A stretch of DNA of 49,841 nucleotides from Brevundimonas vesicularis NBRC 12165 (GTDB lineage: Bacteria; Pseudomonadota; Alphaproteobacteria; Caulobacterales; Caulobacteraceae): NCBI RefSeq assembly GCF_001592205.1, contig NZ_BCWM01000023.1, positions 1 through 49,841 on the forward strand. Reading direction: 5' to 3'. Under the pieces are notes generated by a model. That model worked only from the letters and a program-made list of their open reading frames with translations, was not told where the DNA came from and did not search any database. Positions within the stretch are counted from its first letter, which is position 1, and each line of letters begins with the position of its first letter. This document shows, one piece after another, positions 1 through 8,035 of the stretch. The translations under genes were made by a program, and so were the position numbers.

Positions 1-21
1 CAAATCATCCTGACAGCTATC

Positions 22-83
22 CCGCCCCTTCTAACCGGTGCGGACCGGCGAAAGAAGGGGCGGAACGGCGGTCGGGTTCCGCC
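22..83. terminator. Two alternative hairpins downstream of pstS
   Basis: Perfect 11-bp arms CCGCCCCTTCT (22-32) and AGAAGGGGCGG (53-63) enclose a smaller CCGG/CCGG pair. A second stem, GGCGGAAC (59-66) with GTTCCGCC (76-83), shares bases with the first, so only one can form at a time. The structure lies directly after the pstS stop codon and would end or protect that transcript. There is no T-run, so a classical intrinsic terminator is not certain. Confidence 0.5.
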
Positions 84-1151
84 TTACTTGGCGGGGCGGG
101 CCATCGGGGTCATGGCGGCGATGGTCGCGCGCTGGGCCAGCAGTTGGTCTTCCGGCAGCGGGATCAGGCCGCGGTCGGCCAGGTAGCCGCCCTTGCCGGC
201 GGCGCCTTCCGAAAGGAACTCCTGCACGAACTGCTGCAGGCCCGGAATGACGCCGATATGGGCCTTCTTCACATAGATGTAGAGGCTGCGCGACAGCGGG
301 TATTCACCGCTGGCGATGGTGTCGGCGGTCGGGGCCACGCCGTCGATGGTCTCGGCCTTCACCGTATCCAGGTTCTGCTCCAGGAACGAATAGCCGAACA
401 CGCCCAGCGAACCCGGCGTGCGGGTCAGGGTCTGGACGATGGCGTTGTCGTTCTCGCCGGAATCGATCCAGGCGCCGTCCTCGCGCAGGGTGTGGGCGAT
501 GCCTTCAAACCGGTCCTTGTCGCCTTCGATCGCCTTGACCGCCGGCACCAGCTTGGCGCCCGGCGTCATGCCCAGCTCCAGGAAGGCGTCGCGCGTGCCC
601 GAGGTGGGCGGCGGGCCATAGACCTGGATGCGCTGGTTCGGCAGGCCGGCGTTGACCTGGTTCCAGGTCTTGGCCGGATTGGCGACGAACTGACCGTTGG
701 CGCCCGGCACTTCCTTGGCCAGGCCTTCGTACAGGTCATTCAGTTCGAAGTTGAAGCCGTTGCCGTTACGGGCCGTGGCGATGACGATGCCGTCGAAGCC
801 GATCTTGATCTCGACGATGTCGGTGACGCCGTTCTTGGCGCACAGGTCGAACTCGGACTGCTTCATCTGACGCGAGGCGTTGGCGATGTCCGGGGTGGTC
901 GGGCCGACGCCTTGGCAGAAGGCCTGAATGCCGCCGCCGGTGCCCAGCGATTCGACGCGCGGCGCCGCGCCGCCCGAACCGCGTGCGAAGGTCTCGGCGA
1001 CCCGCGTGGCGAAGGGGAAGACGGTCGACGAACCCGCCGCCCAGATGCCGGAGCGCGCGCCGGAGGCGGAACCGCCCCCGCCGTTGTCGCCACAGGCCGC
1101 TAGGGCCAGAAGGGCGGCGGCCGAAGCCGCCAGTTTCAGTGTGCGGATCAT
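84..1151 (-). CDS. pstS: PstS-family phosphate ABC transporter substrate-binding lipoprotein
   Basis: This 355-residue protein should bind phosphate in the periplasm and deliver it to an ABC importer. The N-terminus is a lipoprotein signal with a lipobox ending at Cys20 (LAACGD), followed by a Gly/Ser linker. The body has PstS-like features: a GAGSSTVFP-type segment (here AAGSSTVFPF), a TSGTRDAF segment and a C-terminal ...YPLSRSLYIYVKK stretch. A GGGAG ribosome site sits 8 nt before the ATG. No pstC, pstA or pstB is nearby; instead it lies downstream of phnCDE on the same strand, so it either serves a Pst permease elsewhere or is a phosphate scavenger linked to phosphate starvation. A Pho-box-like site lies just upstream (1190-1207). 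The family call is firm; the transport partner is unknown. Confidence 0.9.
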   Translation of the reverse strand: MIRTLKLAASAAALLALAACGDNGGGGSASGARSGIWAAGSSTVFPFATRVAETFARGSGGAAPRVESLGTGGGIQAFCQGVGPTTPDIANASRQMKQSEFDLCAKNGVTDIVEIKIGFDGIVIATARNGNGFNFELNDLYEGLAKEVPGANGQFVANPAKTWNQVNAGLPNQRIQVYGPPPTSGTRDAFLELGMTPGAKLVPAVKAIEGDKDRFEGIAHTLREDGAWIDSGENDNAIVQTLTRTPGSLGVFGYSFLEQNLDTVKAETIDGVAPTADTIASGEYPLSRSLYIYVKKAHIGVIPGLQQFVQEFLSEGAAGKGGYLADRGLIPLPEDQLLAQRATIAAMTPMARPAK

Positions 1152-1189
1152 CCAAGGCTCTCCCTGAGCATCGATTTCGCGATGCTTAG

Positions 1190-1207
1190 AGCAGAGGATT
1201 ATGACAG
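1190..1207 (-). promoter_or_regulatory. Candidate Pho box upstream of pstS
   Basis: Read on the minus strand the site is CTGTCAT-AATC-CTCTGCT. The first heptamer matches the PhoB half-site CTGTCAT exactly, the spacer is the usual 4 nt, and the second heptamer is degenerate. It lies about 40 nt before the pstS start codon, where a PhoB-activated promoter would be expected. One half-site is strong and one weak, so it is only a candidate. Confidence 0.45.
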
Positions 1208-1242
1208 TCCCGAGAATGGGCCCGCGAAAGGAACCGCCGCCG

Positions 1243-2055
1243 CTACAGCAGGCGGCGGCGCATTACCTGCGACAGGGTGTCGATCAGGGTCACGGCGACC
1301 ACGACGACGATCACGATGGCCGAGACGGCGCGGAAATCGAAGGCGTTCATGCTGTCGAACAGCACCTGGCCGATGCCGCCCGCGCCGATCAGACCCAGCA
1401 CGGTCGCGGACCGGCTGTTGGATTCGAAACGGTACAGGGCGAACGAGGTCCACAGCGGCGCGACCTGAGGCAGGACGCCCCAGACGATCTCGTGCAGCTT
1501 GCCGGCGCCGGTGGCGCGCACGCCTTCGACCGGACCCTTGTCGATCGACTCGACCGCTTCCGAGAACAGCTTGGCCAGAACCCCGGCCGTATTCAGGGTG
1601 ATGGCCAGAACACCCGCCAGAGGCCCAAGGCCGACGGCGGTGACGAACAACAGGCCGATCACCAGATCCGGCACCGAGCGCAGCAGGTTCATGATCCAGC
1701 GCACCGGCGTCACGACCCAGACGGGCGCGATGTTGCGCGCCGCCGCCAGACCCAGCGGGATACCCAGAATCACGGCCAGGAAGGTGCCCCATAGGGCGAT
1801 CTGCACCGTCTCCCACATCTTGGCGACGAACATCTTCCAGTCGCTGAAGTCGGGACGCAGCAGGTCGTGGACGAACAGCTGGGTGCTGTCGTTGCCGGCG
1901 AACAGACGCGAGATGTTGCCCAGATCGACGGCGTCAATGCTGTACAGCAGGACGGCGGCGACGCCGCCCCAGACCAGGACGTCGGCGACCCAGGCGAGGG
2001 CGGACTTCTTGGGCGCCGCCGGAATCGCGACGGCGGGAGACGCGACTGCGGTCAA
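1243..2055 (-). CDS. phnE: Phosphonate/phosphate-type ABC transporter permease PhnE
   Basis: A 270-residue inner-membrane permease with about six hydrophobic segments and a typical ABC-permease cytoplasmic loop (EGVRATGAGKLHEIVWGVLP), where the ATPase docks. It would form the channel for the PhnD ligand with PhnC as motor. The start is a TTG that overlaps the phnD stop as TTGA, so translation is probably coupled. Only one permease gene is present, which suggests a homodimer, and no C-P lyase genes are visible in the window, so the real substrate could be phosphonate, phosphite or phosphate. The family is secure, the substrate is not. Confidence 0.9.
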   Translation of the reverse strand: MTAVASPAVAIPAAPKKSALAWVADVLVWGGVAAVLLYSIDAVDLGNISRLFAGNDSTQLFVHDLLRPDFSDWKMFVAKMWETVQIALWGTFLAVILGIPLGLAAARNIAPVWVVTPVRWIMNLLRSVPDLVIGLLFVTAVGLGPLAGVLAITLNTAGVLAKLFSEAVESIDKGPVEGVRATGAGKLHEIVWGVLPQVAPLWTSFALYRFESNSRSATVLGLIGAGGIGQVLFDSMNAFDFRAVSAIVIVVVVAVTLIDTLSQVMRRRLL

Positions 2056-3068
2056 GGCCGGACCTCACGCAGGCTGCGCAGGCGTTGAAGCTCGCGCTCG
2101 GCGGCGGCGGCGGCGGCCGTATCGCCCTTGGCGCGGGCCTCGCCCAGTTTCTGGTCGGCGATCATTTCGCGGATCGGGTCCAGATAGCTGTCGTCGGCGG
2201 CGGTGAAGCGGGAATATTCCAGGTCCGCCAGAACCTTACGCTGCCGCTCGGCCTCGGCGCCTTCGCCCTGGCCATAGGTCAGGAAGAAGCTGCGGATCTT
2301 TTCCTTCAGCGCAGGATCCAGGTCCTCGCGCACGACGATGCCGCTCTCGGGGATCGGCGGCGAGGTCCAGATTTCCTCGATCTGGCCGGCCAGCTGCGGG
2401 TTCTCCTTGCGCATGAAGATGGTGTTCACGCTGTTGGAGGTCGCCACGTCGATCACGCCGGTCGCCACGCCGAAGGCGTTGGCCTGGTGGTTGGCCGAGC
2501 GCACGGTCTTGAAGCACTGGCTGGGGACCACGCCGCGCGGATTGAACAGGAAGGTCAGCGGGGCCAGGGTGCCCGACGTCGACTGGGCGTCGCCGATGCC
2601 GAAGTTGTACTTCTTGCCGCACGCCATGACCTGATCCAGCGTGATGCCCGATCCCTTCTTGACGATCAGGGTCGACTGATAGCTGTCCAGACCCTCGCGG
2701 TTGACGGTGCGGGCGATGACCTCGGCCTTGGCGCGGTCGATGGCCTCGACCTCAGGCTTGGCCGAGAACCAGCCCACTTGGGTGTGGTTGCCGCGCATGG
2801 CCTCGACCAGGACGGTGTAGTTCGAACCGAAATAGGGCTTCACCGGCACGCCGATGGCCTTGGACATGTCGTCCAGCAGCGGCTGCCACAGCGGGCCGGC
2901 CGAGGCTTGGCCTTCGGCGGACAGGATCGAGAAAGTAATCTCGCTGGGCGCGCCGCCCGCAGCCTTCTTGTCCTCGCCGCCGCCGCAGGCCGCCAGGCCC
3001 AGGATCATGACGGCGGCGCCGGCCGCAGCGATTAGACGGCGGGTGGGGGAAATGCGCGACAGGCTCAT
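2052..3068 (-). CDS. phnD: Phosphonate-type ABC transporter substrate-binding lipoprotein PhnD
   Basis: This 338-residue protein is the periplasmic binding component of the PhnCDE importer. It has a lipoprotein signal with Cys28 in a LAACGG lipobox. The mature part shows PhnD-family landmarks: YFGSNYTVLVEAMRGNHTQVGWF near residues 80-105, a STSGTLAPL ligand-loop segment, and FLTYGQGEG near the C-terminus. The C-terminal tail is a charged Ala/Glu/Arg helix longer than usual. The ATG overlaps the phnC stop by 4 nt (ATGA), and its own stop overlaps the phnE TTG start, giving a tightly coupled C-D-E operon. Substrate identity cannot be read from sequence. Confidence 0.9.
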   Translation of the reverse strand: MSLSRISPTRRLIAAAGAAVMILGLAACGGGEDKKAAGGAPSEITFSILSAEGQASAGPLWQPLLDDMSKAIGVPVKPYFGSNYTVLVEAMRGNHTQVGWFSAKPEVEAIDRAKAEVIARTVNREGLDSYQSTLIVKKGSGITLDQVMACGKKYNFGIGDAQSTSGTLAPLTFLFNPRGVVPSQCFKTVRSANHQANAFGVATGVIDVATSNSVNTIFMRKENPQLAGQIEEIWTSPPIPESGIVVREDLDPALKEKIRSFFLTYGQGEGAEAERQRKVLADLEYSRFTAADDSYLDPIREMIADQKLGEARAKGDTAAAAAAERELQRLRSLREVRP

Positions 3069-3874
3069 GCCTTGGTCTCCCAGAACGCGTCCTCGAACTC
3101 GGGACCGTAGATTTCGATCAGGCGCTTTTGGTCCAGCGCCGTGGACGGGCCGTCATAGACGATCTTGCCGCCTTGCAGGGCGATGACGCGGTCGCAGTAG
3201 CGGATGGCGTAGTCGACCTGGTGCAGGGTGACGATCACCCCCATGCCGTCGCGCTTGTTCAGCTCAACCAGCAGTTCCATCACCTTGCGGGCTGACACAG
3301 GGTCCAGCGAGGCGACAGGTTCGTCGGCCAGGATCGCCTTGGCGCCCTGAACGATGGCGCGGGCGATGGCGCCGCGCTGCTGCTGGCCTCCGGACAGGGT
3401 GTTGGCGCGCTGGGCGGCGTAGTCGCTGACGCCGACGCGGTGAAGGGCCGCCATGGCCTTGTCCTTGTCCGCCTGGGGCCACAGGCCCAGCAGGCCCTTC
3501 CATCCGGGCAGACGGCCCAGCGCGCCCAGCATGACGTTGGAGAACAGGCTCAGTCGCCCGACCAGATTGAACTGCTGGAAGATCATGCCCAGCTTGCCGC
3601 GCGCCTTGCGCACGGCGCCGGTGACCCGGCCGTCCTTCTGCACGGTCTCGCCGAACACCTGGATCGTGCCGGCGCCGGCGTCGATCGACTGCAGACCGGT
3701 GATGGAGCGGAGCAGGGTGGACTTGCCCGAACCGGACGGACCGATCAGGGCGACCATTTCGCCGGAGGCCACGGAAATCGAGACGCCGTCCAGCGCCTTT
3801 CGCGATCCGAAGGTCTTCGACACGTCACGCGCCAGGACTAGCCCAGGGGCGGCGGCGGCTGCGGATGAACTCAT
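3065..3874 (-). CDS. phnC: Phosphonate-type ABC transporter ATP-binding protein PhnC
   Basis: The 269-residue ATPase powers PhnE. It carries Walker A GPSGSGKST, a Q-loop in MIFQQFNLV, the ABC signature LSGGQQQRGAIARAI, Walker B AILADEP, and the switch His in TLHQVD. The length and the YCDRVIALQGGKIVYDGP region fit PhnC. It is the first gene of the phnCDE operon on the minus strand. No clear ribosome site precedes the ATG at 3874; the sequence just upstream reads CCTCCT on the coding strand, so the start is less certain than the family. Confidence 0.92.
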   Translation of the reverse strand: MSSSAAAAAPGLVLARDVSKTFGSRKALDGVSISVASGEMVALIGPSGSGKSTLLRSITGLQSIDAGAGTIQVFGETVQKDGRVTGAVRKARGKLGMIFQQFNLVGRLSLFSNVMLGALGRLPGWKGLLGLWPQADKDKAMAALHRVGVSDYAAQRANTLSGGQQQRGAIARAIVQGAKAILADEPVASLDPVSARKVMELLVELNKRDGMGVIVTLHQVDYAIRYCDRVIALQGGKIVYDGPSTALDQKRLIEIYGPEFEDAFWETKA

Positions 3875-3980
3875 GAACTCGCTAGGAGGCTATGGCGAAG
3901 GGGCGCCGCAATAAGCTGAAATCGCGCTCGGGCAAGTCCTAATCGCACGTCGGGCGCAATCTCGTCCAGACCCGAGCCGT

Positions 3981-5210
3981 TCAGGAGCCTTCTGCCGCAC
4001 CCTTCACCCGGACGTAGTCCGCCGGAATCGGCAAGGCGGCGCGCGATCGCTCAAGCGCCTGATCGGCCATCGTCCGGACTGGTGCGGCCAGACAAGGGAT
4101 CGAGGCCAGCGCCCTCAAGCCTTTTTGCAGTCTGATGGCGACCGCAACGTCGCCGGCCCCGTAACGGGCGATCGGGCCGAACAGATCGTCGAGCAGATCG
4201 TCTTCGGAGACGCCCGGCATCATCAGGCGATCGCGCAGGGTCCGCTTCTCGTCTTCCCCGCCGTGTCGGGCCCAGATGTCCATCAGCCTCACGCCGGTCG
4301 ACACCACCTGAATGGCCGTTCCGGGATCGTTGATACCAGGCGACAGGGCCTTGGCGGCGATCTCGCCCAGAACGATCAGGCCAAAGCGGGGGTCTTGATC
4401 ATAGGAGCGCGAGTCTCCGATCGCGAAGGCGGAGCAGAAGGCATCCTGGGCCTCTTTGTCGCAGGCCGGCAGGCTGATCCGGGCGAGGACCTCGCCGCGT
4501 CGCACGAAGGCGCCGGGCGCGGCGACCACCTCAACTTGGCAGTCTCGTTTCTCGGCCATGGCCTGCAGGCGATCGGGATCGACGTTCTGGACATAGCCGG
4601 TTTCCGGCGCCGTCACGTCCGCACCGTTTTGCAAATGCCCCTCGCGCCCGCCCAGAAATGGATTGTCGCGCCGCTGTTCCAGCGCCTCTCGGGCCCGGGC
4701 CTCGACTAGATCGATCATGTGACCGACCCGCGCCAGGCTGGACAGACGGTTGATCCAGGCCAGGAGGCGAAACGCCACCAGACCCACCATGACGAGGCTG
4801 ACCAGGAACAGGATCGCCCGGCCGTTCTGGCCGTAATAATGGGCGTTGATCGCGGTGACCGCGACGATGGCGTAGAGGAACGCTCCAACAAAGGTCGCCA
4901 GCGATTTCTGGGTTTCGTCATCGCTGGTGACCAGGGCCGCGACGCGCGGACTGGCCGCCGACGACACCGACGTATAGGCCGTGACCATGGCGCCGACCGA
5001 AAAGGTCGCCACGCCCAGTAGGCTGGACGCCAGAATCGTCAGGATCGATTCCACAGACTCGCCGCCCAGGCGCTCGGCCATCTCCTGCGGCACCCATGGG
5101 GCCAGGGCGGCGGCCAGCAAGGCTGCGGCGACGCCCGCGACCGCATAGGCCGTGGCGCGCACCCACAACTGACGCCGCATCTTGCGCCAAAAGAACAGCC
5201 ACCGATTCAT
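3981..5210 (-). CDS. DUF2254 family membrane protein
   Basis: A 409-residue protein of the DUF2254 family with unknown biochemical role. Four hydrophobic segments occupy roughly residues 15-150 (including ATAYAVAGVAAALLAAALAP and AILFLVSLVMVGLVAF), followed by a soluble region of about 250 residues with the family's Gly/Pro-rich stretch TGYVQNVDPDRLQAMAEK and a SYDQDPRFGLIVLGEIAAKA segment typical of the family. The ATG at 5210 is chosen because GGAGGG sits 5 nt upstream; an in-frame ATG at 5231 lies before that ribosome site. Two Pho-box-like motifs lie upstream, and the neighbours are phosphorus transport genes, so a link to phosphate stress is possible but unproven. Confidence 0.82.
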   Translation of the reverse strand: MNRWLFFWRKMRRQLWVRATAYAVAGVAAALLAAALAPWVPQEMAERLGGESVESILTILASSLLGVATFSVGAMVTAYTSVSSAASPRVAALVTSDDETQKSLATFVGAFLYAIVAVTAINAHYYGQNGRAILFLVSLVMVGLVAFRLLAWINRLSSLARVGHMIDLVEARAREALEQRRDNPFLGGREGHLQNGADVTAPETGYVQNVDPDRLQAMAEKRDCQVEVVAAPGAFVRRGEVLARISLPACDKEAQDAFCSAFAIGDSRSYDQDPRFGLIVLGEIAAKALSPGINDPGTAIQVVSTGVRLMDIWARHGGEDEKRTLRDRLMMPGVSEDDLLDDLFGPIARYGAGDVAVAIRLQKGLRALASIPCLAAPVRTMADQALERSRAALPIPADYVRVKGAAEGS

Positions 5211-5279
5211 CGAACCCTCCGAGCATCGCAACGGCGCAGAACGGTCAAGGTTGCCGTCGGATCGTGTCGTGGAGGGCGC

Positions 5280-5340
5280 AGAGCGGATTTGTGACAGTCA
5301 AACCTAGGCCCCGCCACGAAAAAACCTCTTTACATGACAG
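5280..5340 (-). promoter_or_regulatory. Two Pho-box-like motifs upstream of the DUF2254 gene
   Basis: On the minus strand CTGTCAC-AAAT-CCGCTCT (5297 to 5280) and CTGTCAT-GTAA-AGAGGTT (5340 to 5323) each contain one near-perfect PhoB half-site followed at 4 nt by a weak one. They lie 70-130 nt before the DUF2254 start codon, in the 229-bp region shared with the divergent ornithine decarboxylase. The repeated GACTGTCA core in both is the main support. Confidence 0.3.
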
Positions 5341-5439
5341 TCGCGCGTCCCCATATCGCGCTCTCCGGCGGACCCCGTAGGTCCTGTCTGCGCCGCTAAC
5401 GCCGGTCTGGGTTTAACAATTAGCAGGGGGTTACGTGAA

Positions 5440-6705
5440 TTGCGCACGTATCAGCTTCCCCTGGACCTGGTCCGTGAGCGGTCCCCTGAACGTCCCGTCG
5501 CCCTCGTGCGGCCGCGTTCGGTTTCCGTAGCGGCGCGCTGGTTCCAGGATAATCTCAAGGCCGACGTCTTCTACGCTGTGAAGGCCAACCCTTCGCGCTG
5601 GGTTGTCGAAACCCTGATCGAGGCCGGCGTTCGCGGCTTCGACGTGGCGTCCATCGCCGAGATCGAGCTGGTTCGCTCGGTCAGCCATGACGTGCGCCTG
5701 GCCTTCATGCACCCGGTCAAGAGCCGGTCTGCGATCACCAAGGCCTATTTCGATCACGGCGTGCGCACCTTCTCGCTCGACTGCATCGACGAGCTGAACA
5801 AGATCCTCGACGCCACCGGCGGCGCGGACGACCTGAACCTGGTCGTGCGCATGGCCGTCTCGGCCGACGGCGCCGCCTATACGCTGTCGGGCAAGTTCGG
5901 CGTGTCGTCGGATCAGGCGCCGGCCCTGCTGATGGCGACGCGCCAGGCGGTCAAGGACGGCCTGATGGGCGTCTCCTTCCACGTCGGCAGCCAGTGCATG
6001 CGCCCGACCGCCTATCAGGCCGCCATGGCCCAGGTCGGCCGGTCGATCAGCCGTGCGGGCGTGATCGTCGATATCGTCGATGTCGGCGGCGGCTTCCCGT
6101 CGGTCTATCCGGGCATGGTCCCGCCGGACATGAGCGAATACGCAGACGCCATCCATCGCGGCTTCAACGAGATGCCGGTGTCGGAAACGACCGAGCTGTG
6201 GTGCGAGCCTGGCCGGGCGCTGGTCGCCGAAAGCTCGTCGATCCTGGCCCGCGTCGATCTGCGCAAGGGGGATGCCCTTTATCTGAACGACGGCTCCTAC
6301 GGCTCGCTGTTCGACGCGACCCACTCGCGCTGGCCCTTCCCGACCAAGCTGGTGCGGGACGGCGAAAGCGCGGGCGAGCTGAAGGCGTTCCAGTTCTACG
6401 GCCCGACCTGCGATTCCATCGACCATATGCCGGGACCCTTCTGGCTGCCGGCCGATGTGCGCGAAGGCGACTTCATCGAGATCGGCATGCTGGGCGCTTA
6501 CGGCGTGGCCATGTCGACCGGCTTCAACGGCTATGGCGAACACGACATCGCCGCAGTCGAGGACGCTCCGATGGCCTCGCTCTACGGCCTGGCCCCGCGT
6601 TCCATCCCCACCGTGCGCACCACGGCGGAAGAGAACGCCCGCAAGGTCGTGCGCCTTTCACGGCCCAAGGGCAAGGCCGGTCAGCGCAAGTCGCGCCGGA
6701 AATAG
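5440..6705 (+). CDS. Ornithine (or lysine) decarboxylase, PLP fold type III
   Basis: This 421-residue enzyme decarboxylates L-ornithine to putrescine, the entry step of polyamine synthesis. The alanine-racemase-like barrel holds PLP on Lys48 (YAVKANP), followed by HVGSQ, a GGGFPS phosphate-binding glycine loop and EPGRAL. The C-terminal partner active-site cysteine is Cys324 in YGPTCDS, with a following D-x-H-M, as in eukaryote-type bacterial ODCs. The start is taken as TTG at 5440 with AGGGGG ending 9 nt upstream; an out-of-frame GTG lies at 5435. A basic tail (RPKGKAGQRKSRRK) ends the protein. The next gene is a deoxyhypusine-synthase-like enzyme, implying a putrescine-to-homospermidine route. 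Lysine activity cannot be excluded. Confidence 0.88.
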   Translation: MRTYQLPLDLVRERSPERPVALVRPRSVSVAARWFQDNLKADVFYAVKANPSRWVVETLIEAGVRGFDVASIAEIELVRSVSHDVRLAFMHPVKSRSAITKAYFDHGVRTFSLDCIDELNKILDATGGADDLNLVVRMAVSADGAAYTLSGKFGVSSDQAPALLMATRQAVKDGLMGVSFHVGSQCMRPTAYQAAMAQVGRSISRAGVIVDIVDVGGGFPSVYPGMVPPDMSEYADAIHRGFNEMPVSETTELWCEPGRALVAESSSILARVDLRKGDALYLNDGSYGSLFDATHSRWPFPTKLVRDGESAGELKAFQFYGPTCDSIDHMPGPFWLPADVREGDFIEIGMLGAYGVAMSTGFNGYGEHDIAAVEDAPMASLYGLAPRSIPTVRTTAEENARKVVRLSRPKGKAGQRKSRRK

Positions 6706-6722
6706 GACGCTCCATCTGACAT

Positions 6723-6825
6723 CCGTCATCCTCGGACTTGATCCGAGGATCGGCCGCTCTGCGTCTCCTTTACAAGAAGGGCGCGGCGGAACGTCCGACC
6801 CTCGGATCAAGTCCGAGGGTGACGG
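6723..6825. repeat. REP-like inverted repeat between odc and the DHS-like gene
   Basis: Two 26-bp arms at 6723-6748 and 6800-6825 are inverted copies differing at one position. Each arm is itself palindromic (CCTCGGA-cttga-TCCGAGG). The sequence matches in style the short extragenic repeats common in alphaproteobacteria. In RNA it could fold as two small hairpins or one long one, giving partial termination or mRNA protection between the two polyamine genes. Confidence 0.75.
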
Positions 6826-6918
6826 CCGATGGTTGGGAGTCTATCGGTCCTGTCGGTCGCTCCGTCCCGGCACGTCTGCTTGTTCGACGGGCGCTCAAAT
6901 CACAGGGAAACCGCCGAA

Positions 6919-7974
6919 ATGAACGCTCCCGTTCAATCGAACACCAAGGCCCAGCTGCTGCAGAATGTCGTCGAGCACGTCGACATCACCAGCTTCGACG
7001 CGCGCCCGATCATCGACTCGATGCGCAAGATGTCCTTCTCGTCGCGCGACACCGCCCGCGCCGCCGACATCTTCTCAATGGCCATCGAAGACAAGGACTG
7101 CTCGCCCTGGCTGATCCTGGCCGGTTCGACCTCGGCCGGCGGCTGCATGCACGTCTACCGCGACATGGTGAAGTTCGGCATGGTCGACGCCGTGGTCGCC
7201 ACCGGCGCCTCGATCGTCGACATGGACTTCTTCGAGGCCTTGGGCTTCAAACACTATCAGGCGGCCGGCGGGGTGGACGACAACGTCCTGCGCGACAACT
7301 ACATCGACCGGATCTACGACACCTATATCGACGAGGAAGAGCTCCAGGCCTGCGACCACACCATCCTGGAGATCGCCAACCGGCTGGAGCCGCGCGGCTA
7401 TTCCAGCCGCGAGTTCATCTGGGAGATGGGCAAGTGGCTGAGTGAGGGCAATGCGAAAAAGCCCGGCTCGCTGATCCAGACCGCCTATGAAGAGGGCGTG
7501 CCGATCTTCTGCCCGGCCTTCGTCGACTCCTCGGCCGGCTTCGGTCTGGTGAAACACCAGAAGGAACGGGCCGCCGCCGGCCAGCCCTATCTGATGCTGG
7601 ACGCCATCGCTGACTTCCGCGAACTGACCGACATCAAGATCGCCGCCGGCGTGACCGGCCTGTTCATGGTCGGCGGCGGCGTGCCCAAGAACTTCGCCCA
7701 GGACACGGTCGTCTGCGCCGAAATCCTGGGTGTCGAGGCCGAGATGCACCGCTATGCGGTCCAGATCACCGTCGCCGACGTCCGCGACGGCGCCTGCTCG
7801 TCCTCGACGCTGAAAGAGGCGGCCTCCTGGGGCAAGGTCCAGACCACCCACGAACAGATGGTCTTCGCCGAGGCCACCACGGTCGTCCCCCTGATCGGCT
7901 CCGACGCCTACCACCGCGGCGCCTGGAAGGCCCGCGACAAGCGCCGCTGGAACAAGTTGTTCGAGAAGGGCTGA
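6919..7974 (+). CDS. Deoxyhypusine synthase-like protein, probable homospermidine biosynthesis enzyme
   Basis: A 351-residue member of the deoxyhypusine synthase family. Family features visible are AGSTSAGG, the NAD-site stretches VVATGASIVDMDF and VGGGVPKNF, and the catalytic lysine region KEAASWGKV with Lys306 at the position of the human imine-forming Lys329. Bacteria lack the eIF5A hypusine pathway, and members in bacteria are tied to homospermidine formation by NAD-dependent aminobutyl transfer. The adjacent ornithine decarboxylase would supply putrescine. The ATG at 6919 is chosen because homology begins there; an in-frame ATG at 6829 would include repeat sequence. A substrate such as agmatine or spermidine remains possible. 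A strong terminator follows. Confidence 0.85.
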   Translation: MNAPVQSNTKAQLLQNVVEHVDITSFDARPIIDSMRKMSFSSRDTARAADIFSMAIEDKDCSPWLILAGSTSAGGCMHVYRDMVKFGMVDAVVATGASIVDMDFFEALGFKHYQAAGGVDDNVLRDNYIDRIYDTYIDEEELQACDHTILEIANRLEPRGYSSREFIWEMGKWLSEGNAKKPGSLIQTAYEEGVPIFCPAFVDSSAGFGLVKHQKERAAAGQPYLMLDAIADFRELTDIKIAAGVTGLFMVGGGVPKNFAQDTVVCAEILGVEAEMHRYAVQITVADVRDGACSSSTLKEAASWGKVQTTHEQMVFAEATTVVPLIGSDAYHRGAWKARDKRRWNKLFEKG

Positions 7975-7981
7975 ACAAAGA

Positions 7982-8013
7982 AAAAGGCCGGTGGATTGCT
8001 CCGCCGGCCTTTT
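7982..8013. terminator. Bidirectional intrinsic terminator
   Basis: AAAAGGCCGG (7982-7991) pairs with CCGGCCTTTT (8004-8013) around a 12-nt loop. The A-run on one side and T-run on the other let it work for the DHS-like gene on plus and the cobW-family gene on minus, whose 3' ends converge here. Confidence 0.85.
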
Positions 8014-8035
8014 GTCTGTCTGTCCACCTTTGAGA

